Below, piece by piece: positions 1 to 4,778 of a DNA stretch of 5,878 nt. The notes under the pieces are model-generated. The model had not been told where the DNA came from. It ran no database searches and saw only the letters and a program-made list of their open reading frames with translations. Every line of letters begins with the position of its first letter. The stretch's first letter is position 1. Source of the stretch: Cellulomonas sp. Its GTDB lineage: Bacteria; Actinomycetota; Actinomycetes; Actinomycetales; Cellulomonadaceae. The stretch covers positions 1 to 5,878 of the forward strand of contig DAIDJQ010000171.1 of assembly GCA_027451305.1 (NCBI GenBank), written 5' to 3'. A program made the translations under genes and the position numbers.

Positions 1-93
1 TTCCTGGTCGGCGGCCTGCGTGCCGGCACGGCCGACGCGCCGGTCCCCGCCGGCGCGGTGGTGGACGTGCTGCCGCCGTTCGCGGGCGGCTGA
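1..93 (+). CDS. moaD: MoaD/ThiS-family sulfur carrier, C-terminal fragment (probable molybdopterin synthase small subunit)
   Basis: Only the last 30 codons are in the window; the gene begins upstream. The frame ends VVDVLPPFAGG followed by TGA. A hydrophobic 'V-x-x-LPP-(x)-GG' tail with a C-terminal Gly-Gly is the hallmark of MoaD, a ubiquitin-fold protein. In this family the terminal glycine is adenylylated and converted to a thiocarboxylate, which donates sulfur to cyclic pyranopterin monophosphate inside the MoaD-MoaE complex in the cytosol. The assignment is strengthened by moaE, moaA and mog lying next door. The gene is convergent with moaA, separated by 115 bp, so it is not in the moaE operon. 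ThiS or another beta-grasp carrier ends the same way and cannot be excluded from 30 residues, but the Moco context makes MoaD the best call. Confidence 0.82.
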   Translation, partial: FLVGGLRAGTADAPVPAGAVVDVLPPFAGG

Positions 94-103
94 CCGGAGG
101 CCC

Positions 104-128
104 GGGCGCGGGCAGCATCCCCGCCCGC
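104..128. terminator. weak hairpin between convergent moaD and moaA
   Basis: GCGGGC at 108-113 is complementary to GCCCGC at 123-128, with a 9-base loop. The alternative pairing GGGCG (104-108) with CGCCC (122-126) is also possible. No T-tract follows on either strand. It sits 15 bp after the moaD stop and 80 bp beyond the moaA stop, where a bidirectional terminator would be expected. In DNA this GC-rich, six-pair stems arise easily by chance, so this is a tentative call. Confidence 0.25.
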
Positions 129-175
129 TCGCGCCGTGACGCACGCGCCACCGCGCTCCTGCGGGCCGGCGCCTG

Positions 176-224
176 CCGTTCAGCCGCCGATCGCGCTGCC
201 GGGACCGTTCAGCCGCCGATCGCG
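176..224. repeat. 20-bp perfect direct repeat duplicating the 3' end of moaA
   Basis: CCGTTCAGCCGCCGATCGCG occurs at 176-195 and again at 205-224, with a 9-bp spacer (period 29). The inner copy (205-224) contains the last codons of moaA on the minus strand (Ala-Ile-Gly-Gly) and its TGA. The outer copy (176-195) repeats the same bases beyond the stop, in a different reading frame. It looks like a local duplication of the gene's tail. The first 13 bases of each copy, reverse-complemented, also match 12 of 13 bases at the moaD stop (85-97), partly because both genes encode Gly-Gly-stop. Confidence 0.9.
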
Positions 225-1297
225 TTCATCCCGCGCGCCGGCTGCAGGAAGCCGGGGTCGTTGATGCCGTGGCCCGGCAGCTTGCCGCGCACGCACGCGC
301 GCAGCACCGCGTCGACCTCGTCGTCCGTCCCCCCGCCGCGCAGCACGGCGGCCACGTCCAGCTCGGAGGTGGCGAACAGGCAGCTGCGCAGCTGGCCGTC
401 GGCCGTGAGCCGCAGCCGGTCGCAGGTGCCGCAGAACGGCGCGGTGACCGCTGCGATCACCCCGACGCTCTGGTCGGTCCCGTCCAGCCGGAAGGTCTCG
501 GCGGGTGCACCACCCCGTCCCGGTACGGGGGTCAGCGACCACCGGGCCGCGAGCGCGTCGAGGATCTCCTCGCGGGTCACCATCCGGGCTCGGTCCCAGG
601 TGTGCCCCGCGTCCAGCGGCATCTGCTCGATGAACCGCATCTGCGCGCCGTGGGCCAGCGCGAACGCCACGAGCTCCGCGAGCTCGTCGTCGTTCACGCC
701 GCGCATCGCCACCGCGTTGAGCTTGAGCGGTCGCAGCGGCGAGGCGGCCGCCGCGGCGATGCCCGCCAGCACGTCGTCCAGCCTGTCGCGCCGGGTGAGG
801 GCTCGGAACCGGTCGGCCCGCAGCGTGTCGAGGCTGATGTTCAGCCGGTGCAGGCCCGCCGCCACCAGGTCGTCGAGCACCTCGGCGAGCCGGATGCCGT
901 TGGTGGTCATCGCCACCTGCACCGGCCGGCCGCCCGGCCCGCGCAGCGCCGACAGGCGTCGCACCAGGTCCACCAGGTCGGGGCGGAGCAGCGGCTCCCC
1001 GCCGGTCAGCCGGAACGTGGTGATCCCGTCCTGCGCGCAGACGCGGGCCACCCGGACGATCTCGTCCGCCGTGAGGATGCTCGGCCCGGCCAGCCACGCC
1101 ATGCCCTCGGCCGGCATGCAGTAGGTGCACCGCAGGGAGCACCGGTCCGTCAGCGAGATGCGCAGGTCGCGGTGGACGCGGCCGAAGGTGTCCACGAGCG
1201 GGTCGCCACGGCGCCCGGGCACCGCTCGTGCCCCCTCGAAGGCCGGCCGGGGGCGGCCGATCGTCACCGGCAGCGCGGTCCGCAGGGGGCCGACCAC
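209..1297 (-). CDS. moaA: GTP 3',8-cyclase MoaA (radical SAM)
   Basis: MoaA starts Moco synthesis: using S-adenosylmethionine and a [4Fe-4S] cluster it turns GTP into 3',8-cyclo-GTP, which MoaC then converts to cPMP. The 362-residue product has the radical-SAM motif C53-x3-C57-x2-C60 (CSLRCTYC), the SAM-binding TGGEP at 98-102, and the second-cluster cysteines C289, C292 and C306 in PFCGTCDR...RSC. It ends in the Gly-Gly the family needs at its C-terminus (MNAIGG). Length is normal, with about 35 extra N-terminal residues before VDTFGRVHRDLRISLTDRC, as is usual in actinobacteria. I chose GTG at 1297, one base after the moaE stop, because GGGGA (1304-1308) lies six bases upstream. A GTG at 1267 has no such site. 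The frame is open to 1465, but that part overlaps moaE and reads as low-complexity shadow. It is last in the mog-moaE-moaA operon. Confidence 0.97.
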   Translation of the reverse strand: MVGPLRTALPVTIGRPRPAFEGARAVPGRRGDPLVDTFGRVHRDLRISLTDRCSLRCTYCMPAEGMAWLAGPSILTADEIVRVARVCAQDGITTFRLTGGEPLLRPDLVDLVRRLSALRGPGGRPVQVAMTTNGIRLAEVLDDLVAAGLHRLNISLDTLRADRFRALTRRDRLDDVLAGIAAAAASPLRPLKLNAVAMRGVNDDELAELVAFALAHGAQMRFIEQMPLDAGHTWDRARMVTREEILDALAARWSLTPVPGRGGAPAETFRLDGTDQSVGVIAAVTAPFCGTCDRLRLTADGQLRSCLFATSELDVAAVLRGGGTDDEVDAVLRACVRGKLPGHGINDPGFLQPARGMNAIGG

Positions 1298-1298
1298 G

Positions 1299-1712
1299 TC
1301 AGATCCCCACCCAGCTGGCGCGGCCGTCGGCCTCGCTCTGCCGCTTCCACACGGGCAGCTCGGACTTGATCCGCTCCACCAGCTCCCGGGACACCTCGTA
1401 CGCCTGGGCCCGGTGCGCCGTCGCCACGCAGGCGACCAGCGCGAGGTCGCCCACCGCCAGCGCACCGGTCCGGTGGCTCACGGCGACCCGGGCGCCGGTC
1501 GCCTCGGCCCGGTCGGCGAGCTCGGTCAGGACGCGCCCCGCGTCCGGGTGGGCGCTGTACTCGATGCCCGTCACCCGGCCTGCGGCGTCCGGGTCGTGGT
1601 CGCGGACCTGGCCGACGAACGTCACCACCGCGCCGCACGCCGGGTCGGCGACCGCCGCGAGGTGCTCGGCGAGGTCCAGCGGGCTGCTCGTCACCCGGGC
1701 GAGCGCGGCCAT
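1299..1712 (-). CDS. moaE: Molybdopterin synthase catalytic subunit MoaE
   Basis: MoaE is the large subunit of molybdopterin synthase. It binds cyclic pyranopterin monophosphate and receives two sulfurs from thiocarboxylated MoaD to form the dithiolene of molybdopterin in the cytosol. The 137-residue product matches the family's usual 140-150. The conserved stretch FVGQVRDHD (32-40, with Arg37) is present, as are IEYSAHPDAG (50-59), the SHRTGALAVGD segment (79-89) and the active-site lysines K116 and K123 in RIKSELPVWKRQ. The ATG at 1712-1710 overlaps the mog stop by one base (TGATG on the minus strand) and has no clear Shine-Dalgarno, so translation is probably coupled to mog. moaA starts one base past this stop. 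The partner MoaD is the convergent gene ending at 93, not part of this operon. Nothing looks broken. Confidence 0.97.
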   Translation of the reverse strand: MAALARVTSSPLDLAEHLAAVADPACGAVVTFVGQVRDHDPDAAGRVTGIEYSAHPDAGRVLTELADRAEATGARVAVSHRTGALAVGDLALVACVATAHRAQAYEVSRELVERIKSELPVWKRQSEADGRASWVGI

Positions 1713-2239
1713 CAGTGGTCGCCGCCACGCAGCTGGTCGAGCACGTGCGGTACCAGGGGCACGAGCACCTCCAGCGACTCGCGGACGGCGGCAGGTGACC
1801 CGGGCAGGTTCACCACGAACGAGTGTCCGGCCACCCCTGCGACCCCGCGAGACAGCGCGGCGGTCGGGGTGCTGCGCAGGCCGCGCGCCCGGACCAGCTC
1901 GGCGACGCCGGGCAGCTCACGGTCGAGCACCGTCCTGGTGCCCTCGGGGGTCCGGTCCCGCGGACCCACCCCCGTCCCGCCCAGGGTCAGCACGACGTCG
2001 GCACCGTCGGCGAGGGCCGCCGCGAGGGCAGCGCGGACCGGCTCCTCGCCGTCGGGCACCACTCTCGGCTCGTCGACGCGCCACCCGGCGGCCGTCAGCA
2101 CCTCGGCGGCCGCGGGCCCGGACAGGTCGGGCCGCTCGCCGGCGGCGGACCGGTCGGACACCGTCACCAGCACCACGCGCGGTCGCGCGCCGGGGTGACC
2201 CGTGCGCACGGCGGCGTCCGTCGGGTCCGGTCGCGGCAT
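1712..2239 (-). CDS. mog: MogA/MoaB-family molybdopterin adenylyltransferase
   Basis: This family activates molybdopterin by adenylylation, giving MPT-AMP for molybdate insertion by MoeA. The 175-residue product has the MPT-binding fold signatures: VVLVTVSDRSAAGE (22-35), LTLGGTGVGPRDRTPE (84-99, with the conserved Asp95) and FVVNLPGSPAAV (141-152). The usual length is about 160-190. ATG at 2239-2237 is the first good start. An upstream extension to 2794 is open but would run antisense through the regulator gene and has no family similarity. The gene heads the operon; its TGA overlaps moaE's ATG. No Shine-Dalgarno precedes the ATG, while a TATATT hexamer ends six bases before it, so the message is probably leaderless. 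Whether it should be called MogA or MoaB cannot be decided by eye, since the two are close homologues; function is inferred from family and neighbours. Confidence 0.95.
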   Translation of the reverse strand: MPRPDPTDAAVRTGHPGARPRVVLVTVSDRSAAGERPDLSGPAAAEVLTAAGWRVDEPRVVPDGEEPVRAALAAALADGADVVLTLGGTGVGPRDRTPEGTRTVLDRELPGVAELVRARGLRSTPTAALSRGVAGVAGHSFVVNLPGSPAAVRESLEVLVPLVPHVLDQLRGGDH

Positions 2240-2245
2240 CCGGTC

Positions 2246-2273
2246 AATATAACGGACGATGGTAGTTTCTAAA
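2246..2273 (-). promoter_or_regulatory. promoter of the mog-moaE-moaA operon, probably leaderless
   Basis: On the minus strand TATATT (2251-2246) matches five of six bases of the -10 consensus, and TTTAGA (2273-2268) matches four of six of the -35, with a 16-bp spacer. Only six bases (GACCGG) separate the -10 from the mog ATG, so transcription would begin at or next to the start codon. No ribosome binding site is present. The element lies in one of the only two AT-rich spots in the window and overlaps the promoter of the divergent regulator gene, so a protein bound here could affect both. Confidence 0.6.
2263..2268 (+). promoter_or_regulatory. -10 element of the divergent regulator gene, probably leaderless
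   Basis: TAGTTT fits the actinobacterial -10 pattern TAnnnT and ends seven bases before the GTG at 2276. No Shine-Dalgarno precedes that GTG, consistent with a leaderless transcript starting at the start codon. No good -35 is seen at the right distance (around 2240-2246). The whole divergent interval to mog is only 36 bp, so the two promoters overlap face to face. Upstream, 2240-2255 is a loose palindrome (CCG...CGG with five of eight pairs matching) that could be part of an operator, though this is weak. Confidence 0.45.
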
Positions 2274-2275
2274 GC

Positions 2276-2911
2276 GTGACGGCCCTCGACGACGCGAGCA
2301 CCGGCGCGGCGCTGGCGTCGCCCGCCCGGCGCAGGGTGCTGGACGCGGTGCGCGACGCACCGCAGCCGCCGACCGCCCAGCAGCTCGCAGCCGGGCTGGA
2401 CCTGCACGTCACCACCGTCCGGTTCCACCTGGACCAGCTGGAGCAGGCCCGCCTGGTGGAGCGGGCACCGGCCCTCGCGCGCCGGCGCGGCCGGCCGAGC
2501 GTGCACTACCGCCCGCTGGGGCTCGCGGCGGACCAGGCACGGGACCAGATGATCGAGGCGCTCGCCGAGGCCCTCGCGGCGAGCGGCACCTCGGCACGAG
2601 GGGAGTCGGCCGCCGCGGGTCGCCGCTGGGCCGACTCGCTCCCGGTGCCGGAGGGCGCCGCCGACGCCGCCGTCGTGCAGGCGTTCGGCCGGCTGGGCTT
2701 CGACCCGGAGCTCGTGGACGACGAGATCCGGCTGCGGGCGTGCCCGTTCCGGCAGGCGGCCGCGCGCTACCCGCAGGTGGTGTGCCAGGTGCACGGCGGG
2801 CTCGCCCAGCGGCTCGCCGAGCAGGCCGCCGGCGACGGCGTGCAGGTGCGGCTGACGCCGTTCGTGGAACCCGACCTGTGCGTCCTCACGCTGCGCCGGC
2901 CCGCACCCTGA
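2276..2911 (+). CDS. winged-helix transcriptional regulator, SufR-like (COG2345) with three C-terminal cysteines
   Basis: A 211-residue DNA-binding protein. Residues about 12-80 form an ArsR/DeoR-type winged helix: SPARRRVLDAV (15-25), a turn into recognition helix LHVTTVRFHLDQLEQARLVER (43-63), and wing RRRGRPSVHYRP (69-80). After a helical linker (about 84-105), the C-terminal half holds C156 (RACPF), C170 (VVCQVHGG, with H173) and C202 (DLCVLTL), spaced C-x13-C-x31-C. SufR-type regulators of this group use three C-terminal cysteines to hold an iron-sulfur cluster, so a redox-, iron- or NO-sensing role is plausible, but that is inference. The start is GTG at 2276 with no ribosome binding site, just behind a -10. 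It is divergent from mog by 36 bp and 90 bp upstream of the P450 on the same strand, so it may control either or both. It is not the suf-operon SufR itself: no suf genes are here. Confidence 0.92.
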   Translation: MTALDDASTGAALASPARRRVLDAVRDAPQPPTAQQLAAGLDLHVTTVRFHLDQLEQARLVERAPALARRRGRPSVHYRPLGLAADQARDQMIEALAEALAASGTSARGESAAAGRRWADSLPVPEGAADAAVVQAFGRLGFDPELVDDEIRLRACPFRQAAARYPQVVCQVHGGLAQRLAEQAAGDGVQVRLTPFVEPDLCVLTLRRPAP

Positions 2912-2914
2912 CCC

Positions 2915-2935
2915 GTGCGGTCAGACCGACCGCAC
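2915..2935 (+). terminator. 8-bp perfect hairpin after the regulator gene
   Basis: GTGCGGTC (2915-2922) pairs fully with GACCGCAC (2928-2935) around a five-base loop, beginning three bases after the regulator's stop. There is no T-tract, as is common for terminators in very GC-rich actinobacteria. It could partly end the regulator transcript before the P450, or, as a DNA inverted repeat, serve as an operator for the P450 gene. The 90-bp gap holds no other gene. A 13-base repeat, CCGGCCCGCACCC (2896-2908 and 2948-2960), flanks the hairpin. Confidence 0.45.
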
Positions 2936-2987
2936 CCGCACAGCACCCCGGCCCGCACCCCGGAGCCGTCCTCACCCCGATCCCGAC

Positions 2988-2993
2988 GAGAGG
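2988..2993 (+). promoter_or_regulatory. ribosome binding site that fixes the P450 start
   Basis: GAGAGG lies eight bases before the GTG at 3002. The frame is open back to a GTG at 2915, but that codon is inside the hairpin, has no purine-rich site at a suitable distance, and would add a His/Pro/Ser-rich stretch unlike a P450 N-terminus. The start at 3002 is therefore preferred. Confidence 0.75.
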
Positions 2994-3001
2994 CGCTTCC
3001 C

Positions 3002-4168
3002 GTGCACCGTGACCCCGCAGCAACGCCCGCTGACGACTGGGACCCCCGCTCCCCCGCGGTGCTGGACCACCAGGTCGCCGCCTACGACGCGATGCGGGCC
3101 CGCTGCCCCGTCGCGCACAGCGAGTACCTCGGCTGGTCGCTGTTCCGGCACGCGGACGTGCTGCGCGTGGTCGAGGACCCGGGCACGTTCTCCAGCGTGG
3201 TGTCCGCGCACCTCAACGTCCCCAACGGGATGGACCCGCCCGAGCACACGGCGTTCCGCGAGCTGGTCGACCGGTACTTCACCACCGAGCTGGTCGAGGC
3301 CTTCGAGCCCGAGTGCCGCCAGGTGGTCCGCGAGCTGCTCGTCGGGCTGCCGAAGGACGGCGGCAGCTGGGCGGTCGCCGACTTCGCCGAGGCGTTCGCG
3401 CTGCGGGCGCAGTCGGCCTACCTCGGCTGGCCCGACCGGCTGCACGAGCCGCTGCGCGCGTGGACCGCCCGCAACCGCGAGGCGACCCTGGCGCGGGACC
3501 GCGCCGCGATGGCAGACCTGGCCGAGGACTTCGACGGGTACATCGGCCAGCTGCTCGACGAGCGGCGCGCACTGGGCCCGGCGGCACCGGACGACCTGAC
3601 GACCCGGCTGCTCACCGAGCGGGTGGACGGCCGGCCCCTGTCGCGGCCGGAGCTGGTGTCGATCGTGCGCAACTGGACGGTCGGCGAGCTGAGCACGATC
3701 GCCGCGTCGGTGGGCATCGTCGTGCACCTGCTGGCCACCCGTCCCCAGGTCCAGCAGGACCTGCGGAGCGACCCCACCCTCGTCCCCGCGGCGATGGACG
3801 AGATGCTGCGGCTGCACCCCCCGCTGATCGCCAACCGCCGGGTGGTGACGCGACCCACCGAGCTGGGCGGCCACGCGTTCGAGGCGGGCGACCGCCTGAC
3901 CGTGATGTGGGCCTCCGCCGACCGGGACGAGACCGTGTTCGCAGATCCCGACGAGCTGCGGCTCGACCGGCCGCCGGCCGACAACCTCCTGTACGGCGCC
4001 GGCATCCACGTGTGCCCCGGCGCGCCGCTGGCCCGCCTCGAGCTGCGGGTGGTCACCGAGGAGCTGCTGGCCGCGACGCAGTGGGTCGAGCCCGACCCGG
4101 AGGTGGAGCCGCAGCGCGCCGCCTACCCGGGCAGCGGGTTCGTGCAGCTCTCGGTGCGGGTGCGCTGA
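3002..4168 (+). CDS. cytochrome P450 with atypical I-helix
   Basis: A soluble bacterial P450 of 388 residues (usual about 400), with no signal peptide or membrane anchor. The cysteine-ligand loop YGAGIHVCPG (331-340) places the haem thiolate at C338. The ExxR pair is E267/R270 (DEMLR), and the helix-C haem contact DPPEHTAFR (78-86) and ADRDETVFADPDEL (306-319) segment are present. The I-helix reads NWTVGELSTIAASVG (224-238). Aligned to the usual AGxE/DT, the threonine (T232) is kept but the preceding acid is S231, so the standard acid-alcohol pair for proton delivery is altered. P450s lacking this acid include NO reductase (AGNAT in fungal P450nor) and some peroxygenases, so ordinary monooxygenase chemistry should not be assumed. 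No ferredoxin or ferredoxin reductase gene is nearby. It lies between a SufR-like regulator and a DUF2249 gene. The substrate is unknown. Confidence 0.95.
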   Translation: MHRDPAATPADDWDPRSPAVLDHQVAAYDAMRARCPVAHSEYLGWSLFRHADVLRVVEDPGTFSSVVSAHLNVPNGMDPPEHTAFRELVDRYFTTELVEAFEPECRQVVRELLVGLPKDGGSWAVADFAEAFALRAQSAYLGWPDRLHEPLRAWTARNREATLARDRAAMADLAEDFDGYIGQLLDERRALGPAAPDDLTTRLLTERVDGRPLSRPELVSIVRNWTVGELSTIAASVGIVVHLLATRPQVQQDLRSDPTLVPAAMDEMLRLHPPLIANRRVVTRPTELGGHAFEAGDRLTVMWASADRDETVFADPDELRLDRPPADNLLYGAGIHVCPGAPLARLELRVVTEELLAATQWVEPDPEVEPQRAAYPGSGFVQLSVRVR

Positions 4169-4184
4169 CGTGCGGGTGCGCTGA
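4154..4184. repeat. 15-bp tandem duplication at the P450 stop codon
   Basis: GTGCGGGTGCGCTGA occurs at 4154-4168, where it encodes the last residues (VRVR) and stop of the P450, and again at 4170-4184 after a single C. The period is 16, so the second copy lies in a different frame and is not translated as part of the P450. It resembles a slippage duplication. Confidence 0.88.
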
Positions 4185-4241
4185 GGTCCGCGCACCGCGC
4201 TCGGCGGATGTGGCGCCGCCGTCGTCGGGAGTCTCGATTTA

Positions 4242-4267
4242 CCGGAGTAATGTCCTCCTTATTCCGG
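4242..4267 (+). promoter_or_regulatory. dyad-symmetric operator candidate or RNA hairpin upstream of the DUF2249 gene
   Basis: CCGGAGTAA (4242-4250) and TTATTCCGG (4259-4267) form an inverted repeat with eight of nine Watson-Crick pairs and an eight-base spacer. The single mismatch becomes a G-U pair in RNA, so a nine-pair stem is also possible. It lies in the AT-rich island (about 4236-4264) of the 170-bp gap between the P450 and DUF2249 genes. TAATGT (4248-4253) fits TAnnnT and could be a -10 inside the dyad, with no convincing -35. A regulator dimer, perhaps the SufR-like protein, could bind here. No other gene-like structure is seen in 4169-4338. Confidence 0.55.
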
Positions 4268-4326
4268 GCTGCCGGCACGGCTGCCCTCGTCCGGACCGGG
4301 TCCTCCGGCACCGGCGCGACGTCCCC

Positions 4327-4332
4327 GAGGAG
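4327..4332 (+). promoter_or_regulatory. strong ribosome binding site of the DUF2249 gene
   Basis: GAGGAG lies six bases before the GTG at 4339. The frame is open far upstream (through the P450 gene in another frame), so this site is what decides the start. Residues from this GTG onward match a DUF2249 protein, while the upstream translation is Arg/Ala/Gly-rich shadow. Confidence 0.85.
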
Positions 4333-4338
4333 CACCAC

Positions 4339-4650
4339 GTGAGCGAGCCCATCGAGATCCTTCCCAGCGCTCCGGCCCCGGCCGCCGGCTCGTGCGGCTG
4401 CGGCGGCCACGACGACGCCACCCCGGTGCTCGACGTGCGCACCATCCCGCACGCCATCCGGCACGCCGCCGTGTTCGGCGCCTTCGACGCGATCGCCCCC
4501 GGCGGCTCGATGGTCATCGTCGCGCCGCACGCCCCGCTGCCGATGCTCGCCCAGCTCTCCGAGCGTGCGCCGATCGAGACGGAGTTCCTCGTCGAGGGCC
4601 CCACCGAGTGGCACGTGCGGCTCACCCGGCTGGCCCCCGCAGCCGTCTGA
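4339..4650 (+). CDS. DUF2249 domain protein with CGCGGH motif
   Basis: A 103-residue cytosolic protein. A short Pro/Ala-rich N-terminus leads to C19-G-C21-G-G-H24, a possible metal- or cluster-binding motif. The DUF2249 domain (about 29-97) follows: LDVRTIPHAIRHAAVFGAFD (31-50), APGGSMVIVAPHAPLPMLAQL (53-73) and a closing EGPTEWHVRLTRL (86-98). The fold belongs to the TusA-like (SirA) class; the biochemical role is not established. Genes of this family are often near nitrite/NO-metabolism genes, hemerythrins and COG2345-type regulators, which agrees with the upstream neighbours here. It is 170 bp downstream of the P450 with a dyad in the gap, so it probably has its own regulated promoter. A strong hairpin follows six bases after the stop. 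The GTG start is supported by GAGGAG. Family assignment is firm; function is inference. Confidence 0.93.
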   Translation: MSEPIEILPSAPAPAAGSCGCGGHDDATPVLDVRTIPHAIRHAAVFGAFDAIAPGGSMVIVAPHAPLPMLAQLSERAPIETEFLVEGPTEWHVRLTRLAPAAV

Positions 4651-4656
4651 GCCGGG

Positions 4657-4701
4657 GCGGGCGCCGGGCCGGCCGGCCCCCCGAGCCGGCCCGGCGCCCG
4701 C
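4657..4701 (+). terminator. strong 17-bp hairpin terminator after the DUF2249 gene
   Basis: GCGGGCGCCGGGCCGGC (4657-4673) pairs perfectly with GCCGGCCCGGCGCCCGC (4685-4701) around an 11-base loop, beginning six bases after the stop. No T-tract follows, as is common for actinobacterial hairpin terminators. It is the strongest stem-loop in the window and probably isolates the DUF2249 transcript from the DUF488 gene. The rest of the gap (4702-4778) holds a 10-bp direct repeat, GCACGTCCCC (4722-4731 and 4734-4743), and a six-pair GCCGGC hairpin (4746-4763). I see no clear promoter there. Confidence 0.8.
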
Positions 4702-4778
4702 AGTCCGGGCCCGCCGACGTTGCACGTCCCCCGGCACGTCCCCTTGCCGGCCTTCCTGCCGGCCCCCTCGAGGTGCAC

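Noticed and set aside
180..1142. Second minus-strand frame of 320 codons through moaA
   Set aside because: Out-of-frame shadow of moaA, rich in Arg, Gly and Ala. Only its end (AIGG-stop) is of interest, as a result of the 20-bp duplication.
1298..1465. N-terminal extension of MoaA to an ATG at 1465
   Set aside because: It lies wholly within moaE in another frame and is Trp/Arg/Pro-rich. GTG at 1297 has a ribosome binding site and fits operon spacing.
2240..2794. N-terminal extension of the Mog protein
   Set aside because: It would run antisense through the regulator gene, is low-complexity, and the family match begins just after the ATG at 2239.
2915..3001. Earlier GTG start for the P450 at 2915
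   Set aside because: It sits in a hairpin, lacks a ribosome binding site and adds a His/Pro/Ser-rich stretch unlike P450 N-termini.
2972..4195. Minus-strand frame of 407 codons opposite the P450
   Set aside because: It is a shadow typical of GC-rich DNA: the P450 on the plus strand has all family motifs, while this frame has none.
3313..4650. Long plus-strand frame upstream of and including the DUF2249 gene, suggesting a fusion protein
   Set aside because: The part before 4339 overlaps the P450 in another frame and is Arg/Ala/Gly-rich with no family likeness. A strong ribosome binding site marks the real start at 4339.
4722..4743. 10-bp direct repeat GCACGTCCCC, possible regulator or repeat array
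   Set aside because: Two copies only, in C-rich DNA, with no further units; chance is likely.
4746..4763. GCCGGC-N6-GCCGGC hairpin before the DUF488 gene
   Set aside because: GCCGGC is self-complementary and very frequent at this base composition, so no specific role can be supported.
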